A model generated the notes under the pieces. It was not told the origin of the DNA. It saw only the letters and a list, made by a program, of their open reading frames with translations, and did no database searches. A stretch of 64,000 nucleotides of DNA from Aquibium oceanicum (GTDB taxonomy: Bacteria; Pseudomonadota; Alphaproteobacteria; Rhizobiales; Rhizobiaceae), in assembly GCF_001889605.1 (NCBI RefSeq), contig NZ_CP018171.1, positions 3,432,501 to 3,496,500 of the forward strand, read 5' to 3'. Position 1 is the stretch's first letter, and every line of letters starts with the position of its first letter. This document shows, piece by piece, positions 53,993-62,287 of this stretch. Position numbers and translations under genes: made by a program.

Positions 53993-55027
53993 ATGAAACT
54001 CAAACTTTTGATCGATACATCTGTTTGGTTAGACCTTACAAAAGATCTCCGTCATTTGCCAATACTGGATGCACTTGCTGCATTAAATGAAGCGGGCGAA
54101 GTAGAGCTGATACTGCCGGAGATCATCCTCGACGAGTTCGCGCGAAATCGTGACCGGGTGATGGCATCCAGCCGCGCAAGCTTCTCAAGCCACTTCAAGC
54201 GAGTAAAGGACGCAGTTTTGCAGTTCGCGCCCGAGCAGGGGCGGGCCGACCTCATATCTCAGTTAAGCGAGATCAATCACCGCATTGCCACGGACGGCGA
54301 AGCCGTGAACGAAGCGGTTAGTATTATTGAGGGTCTGTTTCTCATCACCGGTACAATTCCCACCAGTGAAAGTGTTAAGGCCCGTGCAGCAGGGCGTGCA
54401 ATAGCCAAGATTGCCCCGTTTCACCGACAAATCAACGGGATTGGTGATGCGATCATCATCGAAACTTATATCGACGAATTATCAAAGCGAAAAGAAGATG
54501 AAACATATGCTTTTATTACACATAACATCCATGATTTTAGTCAAAAAGGCGTAGACACACGAATACCGCATCCGGACATTGCCGACCTATTTGATGGATT
54601 ACATTCGCACTACTCCACCAACCTCGGAGCACTTTTAAAAGAACATGCCAGCGATCTTATCGAAGAATTCACCTTTGATCGTGAGTACGTGAGCGAGCCG
54701 CGAACGTTGTCTGAGCTGCTCGAAGCGGAGGACAAGCTGATTGAACAGATCTGGTACGGACGCAAAGGAGGCATCATACACGCCGTCGAAACCGGCAGGG
54801 AAAAGCGTGTCTCCAGAGAAACGTGGGAAGCCGCTACGCCTGACGAGCGGCGAGGCATGATCATAGACGAAATTTGGGAGGGAATGATCGTTGCAATGAA
54901 GTCTGCGGAAGAGAAGTACCCCGGCGAACTCGGCCCGTGGACCGATTTCGAATGGGGCATGCTTAGCGGAAAACTCTCGGCAATTCGGTGGGTGCTTGGA
55001 GACGAATGGGACATGCTTAACACCTAG
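53993..55027 (+). CDS. PIN-like domain ribonuclease (DUF4935-type)
   Basis: 344 aa. The N-terminal PIN fold has MKLKLLIDTSVWLDLTKDLR with the first acidic residue, ILPEIILDEFARNRDRV with an Asp/Glu pair, INGIGDAIIIETYIDELSKR, and YAFITHNIHDFSQKG with the last acidic/Asn site. The C-terminal 150 residues are a separate helical domain. PIN-like proteins cleave RNA. It pairs with the upstream membrane protein and ends 3 bp before the integrase stop on the opposite strand. Confidence 0.72.
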   Translation: MKLKLLIDTSVWLDLTKDLRHLPILDALAALNEAGEVELILPEIILDEFARNRDRVMASSRASFSSHFKRVKDAVLQFAPEQGRADLISQLSEINHRIATDGEAVNEAVSIIEGLFLITGTIPTSESVKARAAGRAIAKIAPFHRQINGIGDAIIIETYIDELSKRKEDETYAFITHNIHDFSQKGVDTRIPHPDIADLFDGLHSHYSTNLGALLKEHASDLIEEFTFDREYVSEPRTLSELLEAEDKLIEQIWYGRKGGIIHAVETGREKRVSRETWEAATPDERRGMIIDEIWEGMIVAMKSAEEKYPGELGPWTDFEWGMLSGKLSAIRWVLGDEWDMLNT

Positions 55028-55030
55028 CCG

Positions 55031-56734
55031 TCACCAAAAACTACCGTCTTTCAGGTCACCGGCCAGTATCAAACCTTCATATTTCACTACTGCCATCCAT
55101 CGCGCCAGCGTTGAAGGACGGGTACCCTGCCCATAGCGTTCCTCAACGCCGCCCGATCGCGCCCAACCACCCATTGCCCTCGTGGCATCGATGGGTACGC
55201 CGGCCTCGCGTAGCGCGTCCCTAAAGCCGTGTCGGAAAGAGTGAAACGAAACACCCGGCTCGTTGATGCCGAGCACCTTCTTTTGCCAATAGGCAAACCG
55301 CTTCTGGAACAGGTCCGACAACTCAGCCTGACTACTTCCCGGCAAATCGTGGAAGAGACGTGACCCGCCTTCCCCCCGCACATTTGCAACCCGTTGCAAC
55401 AAACCAAGCCGGATCAATTCGGGATGCACCGGCAACACGCGTTCACTACCCGGCGTCTTCAGGCTCTTAGCCGCGGTCTTTCGCAGGATGAAGCATTCTA
55501 CACCATCGCGAACGCCGATATCGTCCACGGTCAGCCCGACGATCTCTCCTAGACGCATGCCTGAGAAGATCGCGATCAGCGGCACCCACCGACGACCGGC
55601 AAGCGCACCGCCTTTCGACCACTCCCCAAGACCCGCGACAATTTTGTTCATCTCATCGATTGTGAACGGCCGCTTGGATATATCGGCCGCGCCCTTTGCC
55701 GGCGCGAGCCGCACCGCCGGGTTGACGGTTAGAAGCCCCTTGTTAATCGACCAATTGAAAAACGCGCTCAATGTATGCGTGTAGACCCGCACCGTGCCGA
55801 CTGCCATCTTCCTATCATTGCGGGTAGCCGCGCGGGCGGCGATGTCGCGCAAGGTCTTGCACCCTTCATATGCTTTCAGCTTTGTGACGTTAGCGGGGAT
55901 GCTGGCGAGCAGCTCTTGCACGGCCGAACAGTCGGCCCTCGTGATCGCTGCCAACGGCATGTCCGGCCCGATCACTTCCTTCATGGCGCGGAAGGTCATT
56001 ACGTATTTGGCGTCGGCAGTGTCCCCTAGATGCGCCCGCGTCGGATCGGTTTCCATGCGCTTGATCGCCTCCCCGAGCGTAATCCCTTCCGACGCGGCCG
56101 GACGCGGCGACACTGAGTTGATGCCGGCGAAGAGCGGATCATGTGCGATGTCGCCATGCTGCCCGTCCATCCGATCAAGCATTCGCTTCAAATGCTCGAT
56201 GTCAGCACGGCGAAGCAGTTCCAGCAGTTTCACGAGTTCGGGCGAAGCCTCGAACCTCTCCGCACGTATACCAATCCGACTTGGAGCCGGAAGCGGGACG
56301 CCGAGATTTCGCTCATTGATCAGCGAACGGGCCTGAGCAAAGAGCGCAGCTTCAGCCGAAGGGTCGCGGCTCTCATACGCGGCGATGTCATGTTCCGCGT
56401 TTTCCCGCACCTCGTCATCCCGTATGGTGACAGTATCCTGTTCCACCCGCCAGAAGTCGCCAAGAACGGCGCGGCGAATTTCGGCATCTGTCACCGACTG
56501 CGCAGGAACAGGCTCCCCGTTTTTCAGCGCTTCGCGGGCTCGATCCCATTCCAGATCAAGTCGGACGGATGCCCGCCGGGCTTCCTTGGCAGCAACCCGA
56601 TAGTCAGTGGTTCCAAGCGCGATCCAGATTTCGCGCTTTCGGAGTGCTTTTACCAGATCAGTCGGAACACGCCGCCGAAGGCTGTACGTACTGCCCCGCC
56701 GTATCAAACCCGTGACTTTTTCCACCTGCTCCAT
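55031..56734 (-). CDS. Tyrosine recombinase / site-specific integrase
   Basis: 567 aa. An N-terminal DUF6538-like region (GLIRRGSTYSLRRRVPTDLV) and a core-binding domain (about 270-330) precede the catalytic domain: Arg in FSGMRLGEIVGLTVDDIG, HxxR in SFHSFRHGFRDALREAG, a Trp box (MGGWARSGG) and the nucleophilic Tyr in VEERYGQG. It is transcribed away from the tRNA it abuts, whose 3' end forms the island's att core. Repeat copy 4 lies within its coding sequence. Confidence 0.92.
   Translation of the reverse strand: MEQVEKVTGLIRRGSTYSLRRRVPTDLVKALRKREIWIALGTTDYRVAAKEARRASVRLDLEWDRAREALKNGEPVPAQSVTDAEIRRAVLGDFWRVEQDTVTIRDDEVRENAEHDIAAYESRDPSAEAALFAQARSLINERNLGVPLPAPSRIGIRAERFEASPELVKLLELLRRADIEHLKRMLDRMDGQHGDIAHDPLFAGINSVSPRPAASEGITLGEAIKRMETDPTRAHLGDTADAKYVMTFRAMKEVIGPDMPLAAITRADCSAVQELLASIPANVTKLKAYEGCKTLRDIAARAATRNDRKMAVGTVRVYTHTLSAFFNWSINKGLLTVNPAVRLAPAKGAADISKRPFTIDEMNKIVAGLGEWSKGGALAGRRWVPLIAIFSGMRLGEIVGLTVDDIGVRDGVECFILRKTAAKSLKTPGSERVLPVHPELIRLGLLQRVANVRGEGGSRLFHDLPGSSQAELSDLFQKRFAYWQKKVLGINEPGVSFHSFRHGFRDALREAGVPIDATRAMGGWARSGGVEERYGQGTRPSTLARWMAVVKYEGLILAGDLKDGSFW
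55384..55399. repeat. Near-palindromic 16-mer, copy 4
   Basis: TTGCAACCCGTTGCAA inside the integrase gene (coding LLQRVAN on the minus strand). Identical to copy 3 with the same following base. Confidence 0.7.
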
Positions 56735-56826
56735 CCCGCTAGTGTAGCGTTCTTGTGTAGCAGATCAATCTCCTACGGCTTTGATTTCGCTGTTTTTTCC
56801 GAGATATCAATCCCTTGCGGAGGGAC

Positions 56827-56843
56827 TGGTGGGCCCGGAGGGA
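56827..56843 (+). repeat. Proximal att site in the tRNA 3' end
   Basis: TGGTGGGCCCGGAGGGA, identical to 28757-28773. It covers the CCA end, the discriminator, the acceptor strand and the start of the T arm. Confidence 0.88.
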
Positions 56844-56902
56844 CTCGAACCCCCAACCAAGCGGTTATGAGCCGCCGGCTCTAACCATTGAGCTACAGGC
56901 CC
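56827..56902 (-). tRNA. tRNA-Ile (CAU anticodon, lysidine type)
   Basis: 76 nt with encoded CCA. Acceptor GGGCCTG pairs with CGGGCCC; the D arm, anticodon arm (GGCGG CTCATAA CCGCT) and T arm (GGGGG TTCGAGT CCCTC) all fold. Anticodon CAT is at 56867-56869. The CTCATAA loop followed by CCGCTTGGTT is like E. coli tRNA-Ile2 rather than either tRNA-Met. The 3' 17 nt are the island's attachment core; the gene is complete. Confidence 0.93.
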
Positions 56903-57011
56903 CACGGGGCGTGGATTAGTGGCTTTTTCGGGCTCGCACAAGCGGCGCGCCCAAAACAACGCACAATCGCGGCATAATCGGCCAGGGACATTCTTCAACG
57001 GAGACAACCCC

Positions 57012-57740
57012 ATGGTCCGCACCGCCTCGTCCCTCTTCCTCGCCGCAGCGCTTGCCGCGGTTTCGCTTCCCGCGCTGGCGCAGGACGCGGATCGATGGCG
57101 GCCGCATATCACGGTGACCGGCGAGGGCGAGCACGCGATGCGGCCGGACACGGCAATCCTGAGCTTCGGCGTCATGCGCGAGGCCGAAACGGCGCAGGCG
57201 GCCATGCAGGCCAACAACGAGGCCATGGCGGCAGTGACGCGGGCGCTGAAGGAGGCCGGCATCGAGGACCGCGACCTTCAGACCGCCGGGATCCAGATCA
57301 ATCCCCGCTACGAGTATCCGCGCGACAATCAGGGTGGCCAGACGGCCGAACTCGTCGGCTACCAGGTGACGAACACGCTGACGGTGCGGGTGCGCGACAT
57401 CTCAAAGGCCGGCACCGTCCTCGACGAGGCGGTTTCGCTGGGCGTGAACCAGGGCGGCGGCATCAGCTTCGTCAACGAAGATCCCTCCGAGGCGCTTTCG
57501 CAGGCGCGCAGGGAAGCGGTCGAAGACGCGATGGAGAAGGCGCGGACGCTGGCCGAGGCGGCCGGCGTGAAGCTCGGCGCGGTGGCGAAGATCGCCGAAC
57601 GGACCGGCTCCATGCAGCCGCCGCAGCCCTTCATGGCCAAGGCTGCCGCCGACATGCGCGAATCGGTGCCGATCGAACCGGGCGAGAACGCCTATCGCGT
57701 CGAGGTCGAGATGACTTTCGGGATCGACGGCGGCAACTGA
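57012..57740 (+). CDS. SIMPL-domain (DUF541) periplasmic protein
   Basis: 242 aa. Signal peptide VRTASSLFLAAALAAVSLPA with cleavage near ALAQ. The SIMPL domain shows ITVTGEGEHAMRPDTAILSF, AGIQINPRYEYPRDNQGGQ and VSLGVNQGGGISFVNEDPSE. The start at 57012 is preferred over the frame's upstream limit at 56919, which runs almost into the tRNA. The family (BP26-like in Brucella) forms ring-like periplasmic or surface assemblies. It is the first backbone gene past the tRNA. Confidence 0.9.
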   Translation: MVRTASSLFLAAALAAVSLPALAQDADRWRPHITVTGEGEHAMRPDTAILSFGVMREAETAQAAMQANNEAMAAVTRALKEAGIEDRDLQTAGIQINPRYEYPRDNQGGQTAELVGYQVTNTLTVRVRDISKAGTVLDEAVSLGVNQGGGISFVNEDPSEALSQARREAVEDAMEKARTLAEAAGVKLGAVAKIAERTGSMQPPQPFMAKAAADMRESVPIEPGENAYRVEVEMTFGIDGGN

Positions 57741-57756
57741 GCCGGCCGAACAAGCA

Positions 57757-57787
57757 CGAACGCCGCCGGGCGGGCCGGCGGCGTTCG
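57757..57787. terminator. Hairpin between convergent genes
   Basis: Perfect 13-bp stem CGAACGCCGCCGG / CCGGCGGCGTTCG with a 5-nt loop, 16 bp after the SIMPL stop and 18 bp before the end of the convergent secreted-protein gene. No T-run follows on either strand, so termination efficiency is uncertain. Confidence 0.65.
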
Positions 57788-57804
57788 GACCTAAGCGGAT
57801 CCGC

Positions 57805-58239
57805 TCAGAAGCGGATGACGGGGCAAAACGGCGCGCGGCCCACCGTCACGCTGACATGACGACCGGACTTGCGGCCGTTCACTTTCACCGCACGATGGTT
57901 CGCCCAGGCGACATGGGCACGCCGGACGCCGAGCGAGCGGACCTTGGCGACCGCCTCGCCGTTCGTGCAGACCCGCGGGCTGAATCCCTTGCGACCGCCG
58001 TGGCGCGGGAAATGGCCCCTGCGCGGCTCGTCGCGGCGGAAGCGATGTCCCCGCACGTCGGGGCGTCGGGAATGGTCACGGCGCATCTCGCCGCGATGGC
58101 CGCCAGGGCCGAACTGAGCCTGGACGGTGGGAGCAGTGATATTCTGCGCCGCCATGGCCCCGCCGACGCTCGCGGCGAACGCGCCCGTACCGATTGCCGC
58201 GGCCAGTGCCACCGACATGATGTTCTTCATCCTGAGCAT
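57805..58239 (-). CDS. Small secreted Arg/His-rich protein
   Basis: 144 aa. Signal peptide KNIMSVALAAAIGTGAFAAS with cleavage near AMAA. The mature part is Arg/His/Gly-rich (DVRGHRFRRDEPRRGHFPRH), then two cysteines (RVCTNGEAVAKVRSLGVRRA; APFCPVIRF), which may form a disulfide. Similar exported proteins are common in rhizobia with no known role. Confidence 0.65.
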   Translation of the reverse strand: MLRMKNIMSVALAAAIGTGAFAASVGGAMAAQNITAPTVQAQFGPGGHRGEMRRDHSRRPDVRGHRFRRDEPRRGHFPRHGGRKGFSPRVCTNGEAVAKVRSLGVRRAHVAWANHRAVKVNGRKSGRHVSVTVGRAPFCPVIRF

Positions 58240-58495
58240 TCTGCTTTCTCCGATCTCGGTTATCTGGTTGCCGCTTCAGCGGACCCGGACAATGGCAGGT
58301 GACCCCTGAACCGGGATCGAACGGCCCGTTCAGCCGCCGTTCATGAAGATGGCCGGGAGAAAGGATCGGGCTCCCGCCGCCGGCGGGAGGAATCAGAAAG
58401 GAGATCCGGAAGCGCCGGAAGAAGATGGGGCGCCCCGGCAAGCGCCGGATATGTGACCTTGTCGGTGCACGTCCTGTTGAATGGGGGCAGTAGCC

Positions 58496-58942
58496 CTACG
58501 GCTCCTCTTCAAGCACGTGCTCGAAGTAGTCCTCGGGTTCATCGAGCTCCTGTTCCAGCGCGGTGATGCGGCCGCGCATGGAGATGCCGGCCTCGTGGAC
58601 GCTCTCCGGCCGTCCCGACCTGAGCGGGTGCCAGTCCGGCAGGTCCCTGCCCTCTGCGACGAGACGATAGGCGCAGGTCGACGGCAGCCAGGAGATGGTC
58701 CTGACGTTCTGCGGGGTGAGCTTGACGCAGTCGGAGACGCGCGAGAGCCGGTTCGTATAGTCGACGCAGCGGCAGAGGTCGGCATCGAACAATCGACATC
58801 CCACGCTCGTCCAGTAAATCTCGCCGGTATCCTCGTCCTCCAGCTTGGCCAGGCAGCACTTGCCGCAGCCGTCGCAGAGCGATTCCCACTCGGCCTTCGA
58901 CATTTCGTCGAGGTCCTTGGTTTTCCAGAATGGTCTGTCCAT
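58496..58942 (-). CDS. YcgN-family cysteine-cluster protein
   Basis: 148 aa from the ATG at 58942; an in-frame ATG at 58963 is also possible. [20 protein letters not shown], then [20 protein letters not shown] and [20 protein letters not shown], carry the conserved Cys positions of the UPF0260/YcgN family, thought to bind a metal or Fe-S cluster. Function unknown. Monocistronic here. Confidence 0.9.
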   Translation of the reverse strand: MDRPFWKTKDLDEMSKAEWESLCDGCGKCCLAKLEDEDTGEIYWTSVGCRLFDADLCRCVDYTNRLSRVSDCVKLTPQNVRTISWLPSTCAYRLVAEGRDLPDWHPLRSGRPESVHEAGISMRGRITALEQELDEPEDYFEHVLEEEP

Positions 58943-59088
58943 TGCGCGCATGTCGCGTCGCATAGCACCGAGGTCAAGCGACTGCGCAGGAAAAATGGCG
59001 GGGGCAGAGATGCGGACATAAAGGAACCATCCGGATCGAGGAGGGTTTGTGCCGCGAAGGGCTTACTCTCGAGAGGAGATACATTTCC

Positions 59089-60921
59089 ATGAAACTTCAT
59101 GCACGCATCGTCGCGGGCACAGCACTCGGCGTGCTGATGGCATCGGCGCCGAGCTGGGCAGACGGCCCCCAGGCTGACTCCGTCCCCGCGCGGAACATCC
59201 TGCTGGCGCAGAACGACGCTCCTCCCGCAGAGGAGGTCCCGTCGCAGGACGGCGCCCCGCCTGCTCCGGCGGGCGAACAGGCCGCTCCCGCGCCGCAGCC
59301 GCCGGCCGAAGAACCGGCCCCGGCACCGAATGCCGCCGAACCCGCGCCCGAGCCACAGCCGGCCCCCGAACAGCCGGCGCCCGAGCCGGAAGCCGCTCCG
59401 CAGCCCGCACCCGAACCCGCTCCCGCGGAAGCGCCGCAGGCCGAGACCCCGCCTGAACCGGCACAAATGGGGGATGGCGCGGCGCAGGACGCACCTGCGC
59501 CGGAAGCACCCGAGGCCGCGCCGCAGCCGCAGGACGCGGCACCTGCCCCCGAGGCCGCGCCCGCCCCGGAGCCCGAGCAGCCCGCACAGGCCGACGAACC
59601 TGCCGCCGGCGCTCCGGCCGTCGAACCCCCGCCCGCGGAAGAGGCGCCCCGTGATGGTGCGGCCCCTGCCCCCGAGGGTGCGGGCGACATGCCCGCTCCG
59701 GGTGGAGACACGGCGCCTGCCGAACCGGCACCGGCGGACGGAACGCCGCCTGCTCCCGAGCCGGCTCCGGCTCCCTCGGACCAGTCTGCTCCCCCGCCGC
59801 CTCCCGGCGACCAATCGCAAGACATGCCGGAGAATGCCGCGCCGATCCTGGACAGCGCCAAGCAGCCGGGCGGGATGACGGGCGACCAGCCCCTTCCCGA
59901 GACGGAGGTTCCCGAAAGCGCGGACGTTCCGCCACCGACCTCGGACCAGGATGCCCAGACGCCGGAAATCTCTCCGCGCGACATCGAATCGATTACGGCC
60001 ACCGAGGGCCGCCGCATCGACCGCGATGCGTATCGTCGCGAACGCAACGAGGGTCCCGAAGGCGCCGACGTGCTGCGCGAGATCGGCGAGCGCATCATCT
60101 ACCAGCTCGGCGGCGAGACGTTCGTGCGCGGTCCCGACCGCGGGCGCCTGGAACGGAATGCAGAGGACATCTACTACGACGAACTGCCGCGCGGCCGGGT
60201 TCGCGAGACCATCGTCCGGCCGAACGGCGTCCAGATCGTGACGGTGCGCAACCGCTTCGGCGACGTGATCCGTCGCTCGCGGGTCATGCCTGACGGACGC
60301 GAGGTCATCCTGACCTATGTGGACGAGCGCAACTACGACCGCCAGCGCGAATGGCGCGATCCGGGTCGGGACCTGCCGCCGCTGCGTCTGCGTATTCCCT
60401 ATCGCGAATACATTCTGGACGCGGGCCAGGTGCAGGATCCGGACCGGTACTACCAGTTCCTGGATCAGCCGCCGGTGGAAAGGGCACGTCAGCTCTACTC
60501 CGTCGACGACGTGAAGCGGTCGGCGAGACTGCGCGATACGGTACGGCGGGTCGATCTGGATACGATCACGTTCGCGACCGGTTCGGCGGAGGTCGACCGA
60601 GGTGAAGTCGACGAACTGGAAGGAATCGCTTCGGCCATCCAGCGGATGCTGGACGAGAACCCGGCGGAAACCTTCCTGATCGAGGGTCACACCGACGCCG
60701 TGGGGTCGGATGTGTCTAACCTCGCGTTGTCGGACGCCCGTGCCGAAGGGGTCGCCACCGTCCTGACGCAGTACTACGACATCCCGCCCGAAAACCTCGT
60801 TACGCAGGGTTACGGCGAACGCTACCTCAAGATCGCGACCGACGGCCCGTCGCGAGAGAACCGTCGTGTCGCCATCCGGCGCATCACGCCGCTGGTGACG
60901 CCGGTGGCAAGCGCTCAGTAG
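59089..60921 (+). CDS. OmpA-family protein with a long Pro/Ala/Glu-rich region
   Basis: 610 aa. A signal peptide (MKLHARIVAGTALGVLMASA, cleavage near SWAD) precedes about 240 residues of Pro/Ala/Glu repeats (APEPEAAPQPAPEPAPAEAP), then a conserved middle part with RDAYRRERNEGPEGADVLRE and repeats of VRPNGVQIVTVRNRFGDVIR type, and a C-terminal OmpA peptidoglycan-binding domain (FLIEGHTDAVGSDVSNLALS; SRENRRVAIR). RBS GAGAGGAGA. The Pro-rich arm probably spans the periplasm. A terminator follows. Confidence 0.9.
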   Translation: MKLHARIVAGTALGVLMASAPSWADGPQADSVPARNILLAQNDAPPAEEVPSQDGAPPAPAGEQAAPAPQPPAEEPAPAPNAAEPAPEPQPAPEQPAPEPEAAPQPAPEPAPAEAPQAETPPEPAQMGDGAAQDAPAPEAPEAAPQPQDAAPAPEAAPAPEPEQPAQADEPAAGAPAVEPPPAEEAPRDGAAPAPEGAGDMPAPGGDTAPAEPAPADGTPPAPEPAPAPSDQSAPPPPPGDQSQDMPENAAPILDSAKQPGGMTGDQPLPETEVPESADVPPPTSDQDAQTPEISPRDIESITATEGRRIDRDAYRRERNEGPEGADVLREIGERIIYQLGGETFVRGPDRGRLERNAEDIYYDELPRGRVRETIVRPNGVQIVTVRNRFGDVIRRSRVMPDGREVILTYVDERNYDRQREWRDPGRDLPPLRLRIPYREYILDAGQVQDPDRYYQFLDQPPVERARQLYSVDDVKRSARLRDTVRRVDLDTITFATGSAEVDRGEVDELEGIASAIQRMLDENPAETFLIEGHTDAVGSDVSNLALSDARAEGVATVLTQYYDIPPENLVTQGYGERYLKIATDGPSRENRRVAIRRITPLVTPVASAQ

Positions 60922-60944
60922 CGGCGAACAGTCGTCGAAAATCG

Positions 60945-60972
60945 ATGCCCGGCGGAGCGATCCGCCGGGCAT
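60945..60972 (+). terminator. Rho-independent terminator after the OmpA-family gene
   Basis: Perfect 12-bp stem ATGCCCGGCGGA / TCCGCCGGGCAT with a GCGA tetraloop, followed by CTTTCGTT. It is 24 bp after the stop; the T tract is interrupted. Confidence 0.8.
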
Positions 60973-61020
60973 CTTTCGTTGCGGGAGATGTCTCTTTTTC
61001 GATAGGCGGACGGCCGGTCG

Positions 61021-61890
61021 TCAGGAAAACGTGCCCGCCACCTTCGTGTCGGTTTTCTCGAACACCTCGTCTGGAACGAAGAAATCCGCGGCGAGTGGTC
61101 CTTTCGCGCCCGGCGCGTAGGTGGAGAAATCGGTCACGCCGGCTTCCCGCAGCACCAGCTCGTCGATGAAGAAATTGCCCGTGCACTCGCGCGACGGCCG
61201 CGTGACGATCGCATGGAAGGCATCGGCCATCACCTGCGGCGAACGGCTCATCCCGGCGACGGTCTCGCCGCCGAGCAGGTTGCGAACGGCGGCGGTGTCG
61301 ATGGCCGTCAGCGGCCACAGCGAATTCACGGCGATGCCGTCGCGGGCGAACTCGGCGCTCATGCCGAGCGTGCACATGGACATGCCGAACTTTGCCATGG
61401 TGTAGGCGACGTGGTTCCTGAACCACTTCGCCTGCATGTCGAGCGGCGGGGCGAGATTGACGATGTGAGGGTTCGCCGCCTTCTTCAGATGCGGGATGCA
61501 GGTCTTGGAGACGAGGAAGGTGCCGCGCGTATTGATCTGATGCATCAGGTCATAGCGCTTCATGTCGGTCTGGAGCGTGCCCGTGAGCTGGATCGCGCTG
61601 GCATTGTTGACGCAGATGTCGATGCCGCCGAACGCCTCGACCGTGGCGTTCACCGCCTCGGCGACCATCTCCTCGTCGCGGATGTCGCACAGGACCGGCA
61701 GCGCCTTGCCGCCCGCCGCCTCGATCTCGGCGGCCGCCGTGTGGATCGTGCCGGGCAGCTTGGGATGCGGCTCGGCCGTCTTGGCCGCGATCGTCACGTT
61801 GGCGCCGTCGCGGGCGGCGCGCAGCGCGATGGCGAGACCTATCCCGCGCGAGCCTCCAGAAATGAACAGCGTCTTGCCTTGCAGCGACAT
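61021..61890 (-). CDS. SDR-family oxidoreductase (HSDL2-like)
   Basis: 289 aa. Nucleotide-binding FISGGSRGIGLAIALRAARD, NNASAIQL, and the active-site region HVAYTMAKFGMSMCTLG with Tyr and Lys. LAPPLDMQAKWFRNHVAYT is characteristic of the HSDL2-like subgroup of short-chain dehydrogenases. The start at 61890 precedes MSLQGKTL with GGGGAGGTCGCG upstream. The substrate is unknown. Confidence 0.9.
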   Translation of the reverse strand: MSLQGKTLFISGGSRGIGLAIALRAARDGANVTIAAKTAEPHPKLPGTIHTAAAEIEAAGGKALPVLCDIRDEEMVAEAVNATVEAFGGIDICVNNASAIQLTGTLQTDMKRYDLMHQINTRGTFLVSKTCIPHLKKAANPHIVNLAPPLDMQAKWFRNHVAYTMAKFGMSMCTLGMSAEFARDGIAVNSLWPLTAIDTAAVRNLLGGETVAGMSRSPQVMADAFHAIVTRPSRECTGNFFIDELVLREAGVTDFSTYAPGAKGPLAADFFVPDEVFEKTDTKVAGTFS

Positions 61891-62008
61891 CGCGACCTCC
61901 CCTGTCGTTAGAGTTGGTCGATCCTCGCGCGCCAACGGAGGGGAAGCAAGCCCGCGCACCGCTCGAAGGTGGCCATGGCGGATATTACGAGCAGGAGCGT
62001 GGGCCGCC

Positions 62009-62215
62009 TCAGCAGTGGATCGCGGCCAGCCGCTGGAGAAAATCCTGGAGGCGCTGTAATTCGGGCGGCAGTTCGGCCGATCTCGACCGGTAGCCGAAGG
62101 CGAGGCGTTCCAGATCCTTTTGCGCCCTCCAGATGTCGTAGGATCCCAACTCCGTCGCCCCCGCCGCTGGGACGGCCTCGTTCACGCTGCTCATACCCAT
62201 CTGCGTCTCCTGCAA
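62009..62215 (-). CDS. Small hypothetical protein
   Basis: 68 aa from the ATG at 62215, or 63 from 62200. The C-terminal half is an amphipathic helix pair (YDIWRAQKDLERLAFGYRSR; LPPELQRLQDFLQRLAAIHC). Not recognised. It stands alone between SDR and hemN. Confidence 0.55.
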   Translation of the reverse strand: MQETQMGMSSVNEAVPAAGATELGSYDIWRAQKDLERLAFGYRSRSAELPPELQRLQDFLQRLAAIHC

Positions 62216-62287
62216 GCTTCAAGAGCCGCAACCTATCGTCGCAGGTGCCTGCCTTCTTTGCGCGCGGTCAAAAATGGCGGAAAATGT

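Larger units (their letters stand above)
28757..56843. mobile_element. tRNA-Ile(CAU)-integrated genomic island, 28.1 kb
   Basis: The island is bounded by an exact 17-bp direct repeat TGGTGGGCCCGGAGGGA. One copy (56827-56843) is the 3' end, including CCA, of an intact tRNA gene; the other (28757-28773) stands alone beside the backbone GntR gene. A tyrosine integrase (55031-56734) lies next to the tRNA, the usual layout of integrative elements. The interior holds a reverse transcriptase, an IS element, a serine recombinase, phage remnants and cargo with no backbone-like operon order. No conjugation or replication genes were recognised, so it is probably non-autonomous or decayed. Confidence 0.88.
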
